From Larix kaempferi (taxonomy: Eukaryota; Streptophyta; Pinopsida; Pinales; Pinaceae): DNA of 64,000 bases. The first letter of the stretch is position 1. Each line of letters opens with the position of its first letter. This document shows positions 11,250 to 23,578 of the stretch, one piece after another. The DNA is taken from contig BSBM01000597.1 in the NCBI GenBank assembly GCA_027924585.1, positions 3,797,501-3,861,500 on the forward strand. The letters run 5' to 3'. The translations under genes were made by a program, and so were the position numbers. Below the pieces are notes generated by a model. That model had not been told where the DNA came from. It saw nothing but the letters and a program-made list of their open reading frames with translations, and ran no database searches.

Positions 11250-14200
11250 ATTATTAGATAATCAAATATTTAAAATTGTGTTCCTACATTAACTTTTCAT
11301 GACTTAAATTAATTATGCATTAATCAATGTATTAGAATGAGAAATTTGATGATTTTAATCAATGTATTAGAATGAGAAATTTGGGGATACTACAAACTTT
11401 GATTTTAGGGTTTTTTCTCCATATTGATTTCCTCATTGTTACCAAGCTTAAGCTTTGGGAGACCCCAAATAACCTGGTGAACCACCACATAGTTCCTCCT
11501 AGAAGTGACATTCCTCCTAGAAGTGACATTGTGCATGGGACTATGGTCAACTTAACACACTTATCCTTCATATTTTAAATTTAAATAGACACCGACTCAA
11601 ACCATTTCTTTCCTGCAACTATGATTTACAAAGTCCCAATACCAGTGCATAAAGAAAATGAAAGATGTTTATTTAAAGCAAATAATTATTTCATACAATT
11701 TTTTTTGTATTCATTCAAAATATTATTGTGCTAATAATAGTTGTATACACATAATTATCATAAACAATTATATGTTGTATTTGTTTAATTGTGAGACTTC
11801 GTCGGTTTGACAACACTGTGGACATATGGTTCTATTATTTTGCCGATATATATATATATGTGTGTGTGTGGGATGTTAATATTATGATCGGTAGTCATGT
11901 TTAGATATGTATCATGTGTTAATTATGTCTCATATATGCAAATTACTGAAAGATGGGTATGTGGATACAATTACAGTTATATGCTGAATAAATGAATGTT
12001 ATGGCAGGTGCATGGCAAATAAATGAGTTTATTGTTGTTATGTTATGATGCATGTTGAGGATTATGCACGATATTCTATATTGTATGTCAGAGAATAACT
12101 TACAGGTTAAAAGGCTAAGTAATAGCTAGATCCTACGAGGTGGGAGGACCTCGGGGACAAGGACTTCAAAAGATAAAATGGTATGCGAGTAATGCATTAT
12201 TTACTTTCGCATGTTAATTATGTTGTTTATGATGATGTATATTATGACATGGGTGGGGTAGGGTTTCAGGAAACTCAACCGCCCAGGTTGGTTATACGAT
12301 GACAGACCAAGTACAGGTGCAACGCAGTTATTATGTTGGGTAGACATAGTCCCTTGTTCCATTAGGGGGGTGGAGGATTTACCCACCGTTTATCCCAAAA
12401 CCCAGAGTCATGGGAGGGTTGTGCTATGATGCGCGCCCCAAGGTGTGTGATGATGACTGATGGTTTCTTGTTGGGGAAGCTTGGTTGATGTAGTCGACAG
12501 TTCCGCTTACGGGTTCTAGCTGGAGCCGGTCATGGCTTGACACTCCAGGGTAGTCCAGCAGAGGAAAGGATAGGATGCGGAAGTTAGTTAGGATGTAGGT
12601 AGATAGGTGTAGCTCGAAGTCGGGATGGAAACAAGATCTAACTGTATGTGTGTAAAACCCTTGATTGATTATGTGTCGTAACTCAGTAATGTATGAATTG
12701 TCGTAACTTAATAAGATGCAGTTAGGTAAATGATTGTACATTGCAAACTATGTTAAACACACGTCAATGAACAATAAGTTTCATGATTATGCTAGATGTG
12801 TGAATTATTACTGTTAGTGTAGTTACGCGAGGTATGTAAGCAGTAGCTATGCTTACATAACTCGCCTAAATATTTATGTTTGTGTGAAATTCTGTTGAAT
12901 AATAATGTTAATTAGTGTCGTTTAATAATTAATTATTGTACATTAATGATTGATTATTGTTGATTAATAAACAAGTTACGGTTAAATTAGGTAGTGAATA
13001 ATGCAATTGGTTAGTAATGTTTAATTGAATGTTAATGAGTTTGATTAGTAAAGACTAAGTGTTAAATGGTTAAATGTTTATTGTAATGTAAAATTGAGTA
13101 GTATTAATTTGATAAGTAAATATTAATTGCAGGGTTAGATAATTAATTGATTTAGAAGTATGGATAAGAATTAGTTTATAAACCATTAGTTTTATTAGGA
13201 TCATGCTTAAGTTAATTAAAACACAAGATTATTATTGGTAATTAATAAATTAAATTAGTCGAATGTAAAATTAGAGGGTAATTAGCATTTTGGAAGTATG
13301 TTAAATCATTAATTAGATGATTAGGTTATTATTAATTACTCAATTGAAAATTATTATTAAGTAATTAATTAATAGACCATAATCAATTAAGTGATTAGTA
13401 CGAGTAATTGGATGATTGACTAAGAATAATGATTTTTTAGTTTTTAATTGAGAAACTTGAGTTACAAGTCCATGAATGTAAATTAGAATTTAACGAGGTT
13501 GAACGTGTAAAAGTGAAACTCATGAGGTGGGTAGGTGAACCCACCCAAGCGTTTATTTACTCAATAAAAATAATGGAATTTAATGTTATAAGTCAAATGA
13601 GGGGCTCGAGGAAGACTTGGGTTTGGGGAAACATTTATGTTAGAGATAGGGGTGTTAATGGCATGGATAAGAGTCGGCAAAGGAGGAGGAGGGGAATAAG
13701 ATTGGGAGGAGAAGGGGGAAAAAGGGGGATCTTTACTTTGGTACATTTTGGGAGAAGTTTTTAAAGGAGATATAGAATTTTCAGAGCAGAGCTGAAAGGG
13801 GGATTTTGTTGGAGATTTTCTGAAGGGATATAGCAGGTTGGCTTGTACTCGGTTTGGGCTCGGGGGTCCAAAGGGGTGCCTTTGGAGCTGGGTGGTTGGC
13901 GAGACCTCTCCGATTGGCAGGGTGGCAGCTCAGTTTGAGCTGGTTGAGTTTCAAGTGTTTGGAAATATTTTTGTTGCAGGGCAGCAAGCAGGACACCAAA
14001 AGGGAGCAGCAACAAAAGGGTATCTACTAGCTAGTTTGAGGTATTCTTCCTGCAGGTATAATTATAATTTCTCCCCTTATCAATTATTATTTCCAGTTAT
14101 GAATTTAAAAATTATTAAATGTTATATTTCTACTGGCATGAAATTTAAACAAAACAAAAACAAAAACATAAATTTTGACAAGAATGTAAACAGTGAAATA

Positions 14201-14290
14201 TCTGATATTATTAAGAGATAATGGAGACCCAGGTTGGGGTTTCTACATAGTTGGACAACACTTCTTCAATCAAAGTTTCCTCATGGAATG
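11250..14290. repeat. AT-rich non-coding block containing a probable old gypsy LTR
   Basis: No supported gene. Short direct repeats: a block with CAATGTATTAGAATGAG occurs twice (11317-11349 and 11357-11383), and CTCCTAGAAGTGACATT occurs twice near 11493-11530. An AT/TG microsatellite lies at 11846-11871. From about 11790 to 14240 the texture is LTR-like: G-rich blocks at 12140-12440, a very AT-rich stretch of TTAATTA runs at 12900-13460, then a leader-like G-rich stretch with a TATA-like TTTTAAAGGAG near 13758-13768. I could not find matched ends or a target duplication. Confidence 0.35.
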
Positions 14291-16725
14291 GGGACATGTA
14301 GAATGATTAGTCAACCCTTAATAAGGGATGGAATCCATGTTGTGAGGTATCTGCTAGAAGGTTTGATCGACCCTTGTTCAATAAAAAAATTCACATAAGT
14401 GATGTTGTTCCTTGAGATGTTTCTGGCTATTGAGGAAATATGCCAAGGCATCTACAACTCGCTTTAGGCTAGTAGGAAAAATCCAGTATCCAAAGGGGTA
14501 ACCCTCATGCATCAATATTCAAATGTGCTCATTATATATAAATATTTTAAAACAAAACATGAAGAGTCGTGCAAAAGTATGCAAAAGTAAGATAAGAGTT
14601 AAGAAAGTTTACCACACAATTTATCAAATTTAATATGGCACCTTTACCCTACAATCTAACATATCAAGATAAAAGAAATTGTAGAAATAAAGAGATTATT
14701 TAAAATATGAGAAAGTAATATATTAAATAGAATAAATAAAATCCAGAGTGCCAAATGGAGGAAGGTAATCCAAGGCACCAATAACTTTAGAATAAATCTT
14801 ATGAACATCAACCTGACATTGCAATATGACAAATATTCATAACATGCATTCAATAAAATAGAATATTTCAATGTTCAATATCATCTATGGTGAGGTACCA
14901 AATATCGGATCACTATGGAAACATTCACTACTCAATACATTGATTATATTTTTCATTTAAAGTTAACTAATGTAACAATATGAGATAATAAATATCATCC
15001 ATAAGTAAAACATAGTGACCATTTGGACTTTGAATAAAGTAGAAAGCAAATATATAATGAGAACTAAGTAGGTCAAGCATTTATAAATCATTAAATTTCC
15101 AACAACTCTATTTAATAAAAATCAAAACAACTAAGGAATAGGTTTGTTGTTAAACAAAGAAGAGTTATAAACTTGAAATAATATAGGGTTGAATCATTTT
15201 TTCATTCTCTACACTGTGTGGAAAATATTTATAAATCCATCATAACATTTATCCAAGCTGGAAACTAACTAAAGATAATATATTTTTCTTCCTTGTGCCT
15301 CCCCCTTATAAAATTAATTGACTAGACTAAATAGTCCAAAGATCAATTTGGGTATGCTAATGCCTTACCTTAAATATAGAAAATTTAAACTAAATATCCT
15401 TATCCAATATAAACAATTATTCTTTGCTCAAATTTCATAGAGAGATTTTTTGTGCTAGCTATCTTTCTTCCTATTGGTCTTCATCTCTTTTCCTATTGAA
15501 ATTTATCTTTTATTGATTAATGCCCTTCAACCCATGCCAATTGTATTCCCCAAAATTTAAATTATATCTTCCTTTTATTCCTTTTTAAGTCTTTTTTCTC
15601 TTTCCTCTTCCTTCCTTGTAATAGTTGGTTCATTCTCTAAGCTATATCCAACCTAGAATCTTCCAAATCTCTCAACCTGTCTCATGTTGATTAATCAATC
15701 CCATGAAAATTTAAAGAAAACATAGAAAATAAAATATTCTTATAAATATTTCATGATAAGGGTTACATAGTCAAGTTGATTTTCCTTTGGTTTTCAATTT
15801 TAAACACAGAACAACAAGACTTATACACTAATCTCATAAAAAATAAACTTTTAAATAATAAAGCTAACCTCTTCCCTTAGGAACTCAAAATCTTTGTGGA
15901 TTTATTACTGGATCTTAACGAGGTAGAAAAATAGCTAGCATTTATCCCTTCAAATTGACACGTTAATGAATAGAACTAGGTATAAAAATAGAGAGCGTTT
16001 ATCCCTTCAAATTGACACATTACTGAATATATCACTGCCTATGGGAAAAATTACATCCAAAAAGTGGAGAGCATGATGAATCTTAAAACTTCTAAGTTCT
16101 CTAGAAAAAGCCAGGGTTTTATAAATTATGGGTTTTGATCAAGATGTCAAGACAATATAAGATAATAGTTGTAATGGATTATCAAACTGATAGAGACAAA
16201 TAACCTTTTTTTAGGAACACTACTTATCTAGCGGGCTCTCTCTTCTTCTCATTTATCTATCAGACTCTAAACAAAACAATTGAGCAAAATAAAGCTTTCG
16301 TGACATACTTTTTCCCATGAAAAAATCTCACTCGTTTCATTTTATGCATGTTCCTTGGATAAGACTTCATCTTCCACCAAATTCGCCCCTTAGATGAAGA
16401 GTTCTCTAAATTATGAATTGAGATTAAAAAAAATGTCAATCTCAACTACAAACATTTAAATTAAAAAAATTCATTGATTACTTTGTACAAAAAAATAGGT
16501 ACCAACTTCTAATTCGAGAATGTGTTTGACACGTCATTTCCCAATACTCCAAGCAGGCCCACAAAGCTATGGTTTTTCTTTATTGGTGTAGTACAACAAT
16601 TTATTGGCCATGCTCATATTCGTTTTGGCTCCATATTATCCACCCAATTATTTCTCCACTTGAAATGAACATCTACCATCAAATCAAATATCTATTGTCC
16701 ATTCAATATTTTAAGTGAAAATTCT
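14291..16725. other. AT-rich intergenic DNA, nothing recognised
   Basis: About 2.4 kb of low-complexity AT-rich sequence. The only internal structure I can point to is a near-duplicate of about 45 bp, with TTTATCCCTTCAAATTGACAC at 15941-15961 and again at about 15998-16018. No open frame looks coding. Confidence 0.5.
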
Positions 16726-17500
16726 GATGCAGGAGCATCAAGGCCTAGGAGAAATGGTCGAAGATGATCGACATAAGGATTTGACTAGGGGGATTTCCAA
16801 CGACCACTAGTGCGAAGGAAGATTGGTTGTCGAAGTCAATAAGTCGTGTGGAAGTTGTCGATATGCGGTCGACAGAAGGTGCAGAAAGTTGAGAGTCGAC
16901 ATGTTGGACGTCGATAGATGACAAGGTTGCAGCGAAGGCGTCGAAGGTTGACATGTTGTCGAATCATGACACCAACAGGTCAAGGCAGAAGCCAATAGTG
17001 GAGGAAGGGACGGACTGGCAAAGACTTAGAAGAAAAGTGAATCTGATGGGTAAGTCGAGGATGACGGAAGGTAGTATGGTCGACAGAGGAGATGGAGCCG
17101 ACTACTGTAGTAGTGTCAGAGAATATCAGAAGTCAAGGCAAGTACTTGGTACTCGTTTGGGGTTGCTAAGGAAGTTATGAGAAGTTATGAAGGTGGTTGG
17201 AATCATGACATATGTCACAACGGGAAGAGGTTGTGCAGCACGGCTAGAGGGTGCTGACAACGGTAGGTCTACAGGATCTGGAGGATTCGGCAGACAGAGG
17301 AAGAGTGTCTTGGGGAATGGAGTGGACCTTGGGATGAGCATCAAAGAATAATAGAAGACTAGTGCGCAGGAAAAAAAAATACAGTCAGTTGGAGTTAGTT
17401 GGACCCACAACTTCTTTACAAGTGCATTGTCTGAAGACTTGATTTGGAAGCCTCCTTCACCAAAAAGGGTTGTAACCCTTTCTCTTCTTAGGATAGAGAT
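16726..17500 (+). repeat. GTCGA-rich block, possibly part of an LTR
   Basis: It begins TGATGCAGGAGCATCAAGG (16727), echoing the first 14 bases of the chromovirus LTR at 19931. GTCGA or its complement recurs at least ten times between 16755 and 17090, far above the AT-rich surroundings. No matching end or duplication was found, so the element type is open. Confidence 0.35.
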
Positions 17501-18780
17501 AAACAATCAAAAATTTTTAAAGCTGAGTCTACATGCAAGGGCCAACCCCTCTAGAAAAATCATCAGCTCTAGCTCCTATGTAACGTACATTAGGGCTAGT
17601 TCCAATACAAATTTTCCAGTCGAGAAGGACCTCAAGGAATATCTACATGTACCAATGAGATTAAGAAGCAACATCACAAATGAACAATATACAGCAAGGG
17701 GAAATCACTAATGGTTTGGAATGACTAAGAAGACCAATGAATATGGGAAATATTTTCCTTTATTTTTGTGTGCTTAGGTTAGCCTTTTTTTTCTTTCCTT
17801 TCTTACTACATATGATTGTTAGGAATTATGTCAACGACTTTCTATTGTTTTATTTTGTCATTTTAGAAGTATTCCTTTTGTTTTATCTACCCATGTTAGC
17901 ATCTGCTACTATTAATGAATAATTTCCATATCAATATGTTTGCACAAAGTTTGTTCAATCACCTTTCTATGTGTATATATACCTGTAAATATAACCAAAT
18001 ATATCAGTATGTTATAAACAATGGGTTTGGTTATGGTAAGATGAAATATAATTTCCCCCCAATTTCTAGCTTAATTTGGACTTACTTAAGGTAATTAAAT
18101 AAATTTCTAAATCTAATATGCCCAAAACAAATTCAGTAGTCATCTATCTTTACTCAAAGTAATGTATCATGCTTGTTCATTTACTAATAACATGGGTTGA
18201 ATGTGTTAACATAGGGCTAATTCTAGGGGAACTTTTAATGATTCGGTAATAAGATAAAAAATGATATGAGGATTCCTCTCATATCTTCTTGGTGTTTCTA
18301 CACTGCCCAAGAGTGTCTATAATGCATGGTGTAGTCACCCCGACACCACATACCTCGCTCTACTTCCAGTGAGCATCCATATCCCTAGAAGAGATATCTG
18401 CATTTTCCATTATAAATTGAATTTCCTTTCACCATACCTATTTTTGTTTGTGCTTTATGCAAATCGGGATGGGGGAAATTTTGAATGTATGATTGAATTT
18501 CCTTTCACCTTCTTTACAATTTAGGGATGGGGGAAATCAATGTTTTAAACACAAAGGGATGTTCATTTTTTCGATAAGTTGGATAATATGCTCTTATAAT
18601 AAAATATACCCATTAAATATGTTCAACCCTGCCACTTAAAATTTTTCCTTCCACATGACTAGTTAATTTTTAATATTATAATGGATGGATGAGGAACTTT
18701 CAGTAAATCAAGGTAATTAGTTTTAAACATTGGCATTCTATCTATTCGCTAGGACATGATTACCACAAGAAGATCATGGG
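17501..18780. other. AT-rich intergenic DNA, nothing recognised
   Basis: Non-coding. A small imperfect direct repeat (GAATTTCCTTTCACC, later GGGATGGGGGAAAT) occurs at about 18419-18480 and 18493-18538. No open reading frame with coding character. Confidence 0.5.
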
Positions 18781-18819
18781 CCCTCGGACGAAGTTGAGGG
18801 ACCTTTTAGATGCAATTGT

Positions 18820-19010
18820 GCATTCACAAAACACGCTAAAGTTTCATAAATTGAAAATGCATGCGCGTTTCTTAGAACTAGGCATGGGGGGGCTCCAAGC
18901 CTATGATGTCAGTTAACATGTAGGATAGGATTCAATAACACATATGTGTTATAGTGATACAAAACGCGTGTGCGTTATGTATCACTATAATGCGTGCACG
19001 TTACGGTTAA
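18820..19010. repeat. ACGCG motif cluster with a long hairpin (left)
   Basis: CpG-rich motifs stand out in AT-rich DNA: AAAACACGC, ATGCGCGTTT, AAAACGCGTGTGCG, AATGCGTGCACGTTA. TTATAGTGATACA (18948-18960) is the exact inverse of TGTATCACTATAA (18978-18990), giving a 13-bp stem around an ACGCG loop. GCGTGCACGTTA (18992-19003) recurs exactly at 63847-63858. The same style of motif clusters at 61470-61690 and 63840-63980. Confidence 0.6.
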
Positions 19011-19490
19011 TAAAACAAAAAACAACAAATAGTCTACAGATCGTGGCAACTGTTTATTCACGGAAAACTGAAACGCTCGAGCGATCAGAGCTTCCAAAAA
19101 TGTCTTGGAGAAGTGAATGGAGGGAAAATTCGAAGAGCAAGGAGGGTGATTTCATCTTGCAAGGAGGATTGGAAAGGTAGGAATCCAAACATCATCCTTG
19201 CCTCATTTCATCAATAAAAATATAATTTTTTATGTTTCCCTAAATTAAAAATCCATGTAAATGAAATTCCAAAACTAAAATTTTTTTAAATTGTTATTTA
19301 ACATATGACAATTCCTCCATACTATCAATCCCCTTAATGAATTTTGCATCCACCTAAGCAATAAGGGATTCGAATCCCAACACCAACTTTTCTTCAATAT
19401 TTTTTCCACATCTATTGCAATTTGGAGAAGAAAAACCATCCACCATTTGGCTAGGAGGAGGAACTATGGACTATAACCTAGGATTGGTTT

Positions 19491-19930
19491 CTAGACTTGA
19501 ATCAACCAAACCCTATGTTTTTTTCCCACACATTCTTTTACCCTAAAAAATTCCAACCAATGCTTGTGAAGCCAACCCAATGGCATGATGTATTTTACAT
19601 CATCCCCCAAACCCCAAGGGATTAGGTTCCCCTCCTTTGCAGACAAACCACTTACTTTGTTCCTAAGATGAACTACCACATCTTTTTTTACCTCCTTCAC
19701 CACCAAGACACTCAATCTATGGTTTTGGGTCTTCATACCTAGCAACCGATAAGAGATTTACTTCATGGAAAACGCGTAGATAAACCCTCACATTCAAAAT
19801 CTTTCCCCTTCTTAATGATGCAGACAACTTCACCACCAAAGCTTCCTCATCATACACTAGATTCTGAGCAAGGAAAGGATCACGAACACGAAATGAATTA
19901 TATACAGAAGATAAACTTCTAAAGGTAGAG
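19491..19930 (-). pseudogene. Unrecognised gene fragment, interrupted by the chromovirus
   Basis: Minus frames 19980-19717 and 19745-19491 contain a coding-looking run (YDEEALVVKLSASLRRGKI, VYLRVFHEVNLLSVARYEDP). The part above 19930 belongs to the chromovirus LTR, so the original frame would have continued on the far side of the insertion, from 27393. A similarity to 27393-27440 in the expected orientation is plausible but weak. I do not recognise the product. Confidence 0.3.
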
Positions 19931-21343
19931 TGATGCAGGAGCATTGACGTTGAGTCAGGAATGTGACTACATGGCCACATGTTGTGACTAGCTAAGGGTG
20001 AACTGTTATGATGTGGATAGTCTGAGCTGTTTTGTGATGGCCTTTTTTCTATTATCCTTTGGATTCATGCATGCTGTAAATTGATGCGTTGTCTATTTTT
20101 GGTATGATAGGACTAGTGGTGAGCTGATACTCCCTGCGTGGAGATCATGCCAGTTTAGGAAGTCGGCTAAGTGATGATGTAGGCCCTCCATTATGGAGTC
20201 TGTTAGGTTGTTTGAGTGACTCAAACTTCTGTTAGATAGCTGAGTGCATAAGTAGGGTAGAATAGAATGAGCGAAGGGTTGATTAGTTGATGCAGGGTTG
20301 GTTGGTCAGCTCTGTATTAGAGGTCATTCTATCGGGAATGCAATTTCCATATTTCTATAAGTAAAGTTAGAAGAACTATGTGTTGAAGACATATTTCTGT
20401 GTAATTGAATCAAGAATGCTTTGATTTTCTGTCAGGTCGAGCTGTGTGCGTTGTGGACTTGATTTCTGTGTGAAAATAATCTCTGTGTTGCGTTCATTTG
20501 ATTTTTGTATGCAGGAAAGAACCTCAATGTGTTTGCAAAATAATCACCCATGAATTGTTAAGTAGGATTTTGGTTTGTGTTTGATTTTCCCAAGCATTCA
20601 GATGAGGATCGAAGCGGTGTTGATCGTTCCATGGTCAATCGATCGAGAATTCGTGAAGAAACCAAGTAGATTTGGTTTAGCAGTGTCAAATGGATTAGAT
20701 CGAAGCTGAACAGAAGATCGACGACGGGGAAAGATCGCCCGAAGTGAAGTTGCGTGGAATTATCATTCTCGCAAGCCGAAGTAAAGGATCCCGCCTTGAT
20801 TCCAAATCAACAGCTAAGATCACGTGTGCACAGATCGAGGGTGGAGACAGCGCCCACAAAAGAGAAGCATCACAGTGATTAACGGTGAAGCATTATGGAA
20901 ATAACATTTCGGGAAGGTTTTTTGGGAGGACTTTTCGAGTAAGTTAGCGAACACCCTGAAACCCGAAACCCACAAGTGGCAGAAAAGATATTGCGGAAAG
21001 AAGCATTCTGGAAGAAGTTGCAGAAATATTTTCCGGAGGACACAAGAAGCGTGTCCGAAACCCAACACCCGCAAAGCTGTGGAAAGACTGTTTCGAAGCA
21101 GGCAATTGCGGAAAGGACGCTATAGTTGCTGAAAATGGGTAATCTCGCAAGGGAGTTTCGGAAGGTCATTTCTGAAGGGTGGAAACCCCAGAAGGTTGCA
21201 AAAAACTGACATTGAAGGTCAAGCCTACGTGGCAGAAGGACTAGGCTGGTTTCTAGTCGAGTGAGGGACTGATTCGAGTGAATCACCCTAGATCCTTGAA
21301 GGTTGAGGGTTGAGTTGGCTGAGGTTGGCCCAACGCCCCACCG
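19931..21343 (+). repeat. 5' LTR of the chromovirus
   Basis: About 1.41 kb, opening TGATGCAGGAGCATTGACG. The inner boundary is set by the primer site three bases later. It contains long purine-rich stretches near its 3' side (20880-21260) that the other LTR shares. Confidence 0.85.
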
Positions 21344-21346
21344 GAT

Positions 21347-21358
21347 TGGTATCAGAGC
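21347..21358 (+). other. Primer-binding site, initiator-Met tRNA
   Basis: TGGTATCAGAGC, the standard plant LTR-retrotransposon site, three bases after the LTR end. Confidence 0.9.
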
Positions 21359-21415
21359 AAGAAACAGAATCTAGTAGCAAAAGAGCATGGACTGTTTGTG
21401 TGACAGAGCAAAGAA

Positions 21416-22618
21416 ATGGCTGCACACATGAGAGGTGCAAGAATGCGTGGTAGAGGAAGATTGACGACGAATGCCGAAGTCCTGGAGGAAATGAGAGAAA
21501 TGAGAGCACATATGGAAGCTATGGAGATGGGTCAATGAAGAGATCTAGGAGCAGGAGACATAAGTGATCCTGAAGAAGAAGAACAAGAGGAAGCAACACC
21601 TATGCAAGAAACACCAGAGTTGAGATACTTTCGGTCAATTCTTGGAGCAACTTTGAGGCCGAAACCTGAGTTGCCTACCTATGAAGGAAGTCTTACTGCA
21701 GAACATATCATTGATTGGATTAATGAGCTAGATAAATACATTGAGTATGATGAAGTTGAAGAGAACAAGAAAGCCATATTTGCAGTGACCGGATTGAAAG
21801 GACATGCATCTTTATGGTGGGATAGTGTACAATCTAAAAGAAAAAGAAAGAACAAACCGGTTATAAAGAACTGGGATAGAATAGTAGTTAAACTGAGAGC
21901 AAATTTATTACCCAAGGATTACCAGTTGACACTATATAGACAGATGTAGAACCTTGGGCAAAGATTATTAACTGTCAGAGAATATACAAAAGAGTTTTAC
22001 AAAGTACACCTAAGGAAAGGCTATGTAGAGGAGTCAGCAGAGAAGACTGCTAGATATGTCAATGGTCTTAGAATGGAAATTTAGGATGAGCTCAGTATGA
22101 TATCACCTAGAACGATGGATGAGGCATACCAATGTGCTTTAAGAGTAGAAGAGAAGTTGTTGAGAAAACAGAGCTTCAAGAGAAGCAGAGGTTCAACCCA
22201 AGGGAGGGGGAAAACAGTTGGAAGAGGAAGGTTTACAGCCCAGAGAGAAGAAACTAGTAATTCACACCAGCATGAAAACCAAGATAGAGGAAGTAACTCC
22301 GGAGACAGAGGACCTTACCATAGAGGTAGAGGTAGAGGAAGAGGCAGAGAGAATGTCTATAGATGTTACAAGTATAACAAGTTGGGACACAGATATTTTG
22401 AATGCCCAGAGAGGGAAGACGTAGGACAAAGATGAGCCTATGTAGCTTAGAAAGAGAAGCAGCAGGAATAGACAACAATAGATGAGAACATGCCAGAAAA
22501 GGGGGAGTCTCTAGTGATGAACAAGACTTTACTAAAACTCAAAAAGGAGGAAGTGGAACCTGTCCAAAGGAAGGCTTTATTCAGAACCATGTTTAAAGCA
22601 AAAGGGAAATGTTGTTAG
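21416..22618 (+). pseudogene. Gag of the chromovirus, with multiple stops
   Basis: The ATG at 21416 opens an R/G-rich N-terminus (MAAHMRGARMRGRGR). Without its stops the frame runs to protease. The capsid segment is at about 21640-22190 (LPTYEG, LKGHASLWWDS, VREYTKEFYKV). An R/G-rich linker (22190-22350) precedes one zinc knuckle at about 22364-22405, which reads CYKYNKLGHRYFEC: the second Cys of CX2CX4HX4C is Tyr (TAT at 22373). In-frame stops sit at 21536 (TGA), 21947, 22082, 22433 (TGA), 22448, near 22466 and 22616. Most are explained by CAG, CGA or TGG turned to TAG or TGA. Confidence 0.85.
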
Positions 22619-23578
22619 ATGGTGATTGACAGTGGGAGCAATGACAACCTTGTTTCCACACAGATGGTGGACAAACTAGGACTAAATAGAACCATACATC
22701 TTGTTCCATACAAAGTATCATGGTTGCATAAAGTACATCAAATTCTGGTAAGTGAACAATGTGAAGTTGAATTTCAAATAGGCACATATAAAGATAAGAT
22801 TGTATGTGATGCTATGCCCATGGATGTTTGCCATATTCTTCTAGGAAGACCCTGGAAATTTGATAAAGAGGTAGTACATGATGGTAGGAGTAACTGTCAT
22901 AGTTTTATCCAAGATGGGGTAAAACATATTCTTCATCCTTTACAAGGAGAGTGTTCAACAGAACAACATGTATCTAAAGTACTGATGTTGACAGGAAAAG
23001 AGTGCTTGCAGCAGATTGATGAGAAGGAACTGAGTTATGTTGTAGTATGTAAGCCCATAGTGGTAGTAATGAAGACTAACATTACATATCTACCTGAGGA
23101 GATTCAGGAGATGATGGGAGAGTTTAGTGACATTGTGGTAGATGATTTTTCCAATGAATTACCACCGAAGAGGGATATAAGTCACCACATTGATTTTATT
23201 CCTGGAGCAAGTTTACCAAACAAGGAAGCATACAGATTGACACCTCAAGAGAATGAAGAAGTCAAGAGACAAGTACAAGGATTGGTAGACAAGGGATTGG
23301 TTCAAAAGAGTCTGAGTCCATGTGCAATACTAGCAGTACTAACACCAAAGAAGGATGGTGAGTGGAGGATGTGTACTGACTCCAGAGCAATTAACAAGAT
23401 TACTATCAGATACAGATTTCCATTACCAAGGATGGATGACATGATGGATTGCCTTAGTGGGGAAACATGCTTTTCAAAATTGGACTTGAAGAGTGGATAT
23501 CATCATATTAGAATTTGGGAAGGAGATGAGTGGAAGACAACCTTCAAGACAAATGAGGGATTGTATGAGTGTTGGTGA
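22619..23578 (+). pseudogene. Protease and N-terminal reverse transcriptase of the chromovirus
   Basis: Open for 319 codons. Protease: VIDSGSND with an intact D-S-G at residues 4-6, and HILLGRPW around residue 80. The pre-RT linker GEFSDIVVDDF is near residue 165. RT begins around residue 210 with YRLTPQENEEV, then LTPKKDGEWRMCTDSRAIN and FSKLDLKSGYHHIRI, whose D is the first catalytic aspartate of RT. The frame ends at a TGA (23576) because one base is missing in what should read Tyr-Glu-Trp-Leu-Val-Met; RT resumes at once in another frame. Confidence 0.9.

Noticed and set aside
19364-19382. GGATTCGAATCCC, T-arm-like palindrome
   Set aside because: No surrounding tRNA structure and no SINE-like tail; a short palindrome in AT-rich DNA.
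20820-21286. Overlapping minus-strand open frames in the chromovirus LTR (also near 26870-27261)
   Set aside because: They are antisense to the LTR, present in both copies because the LTRs are homologous, and have no recognisable domain.
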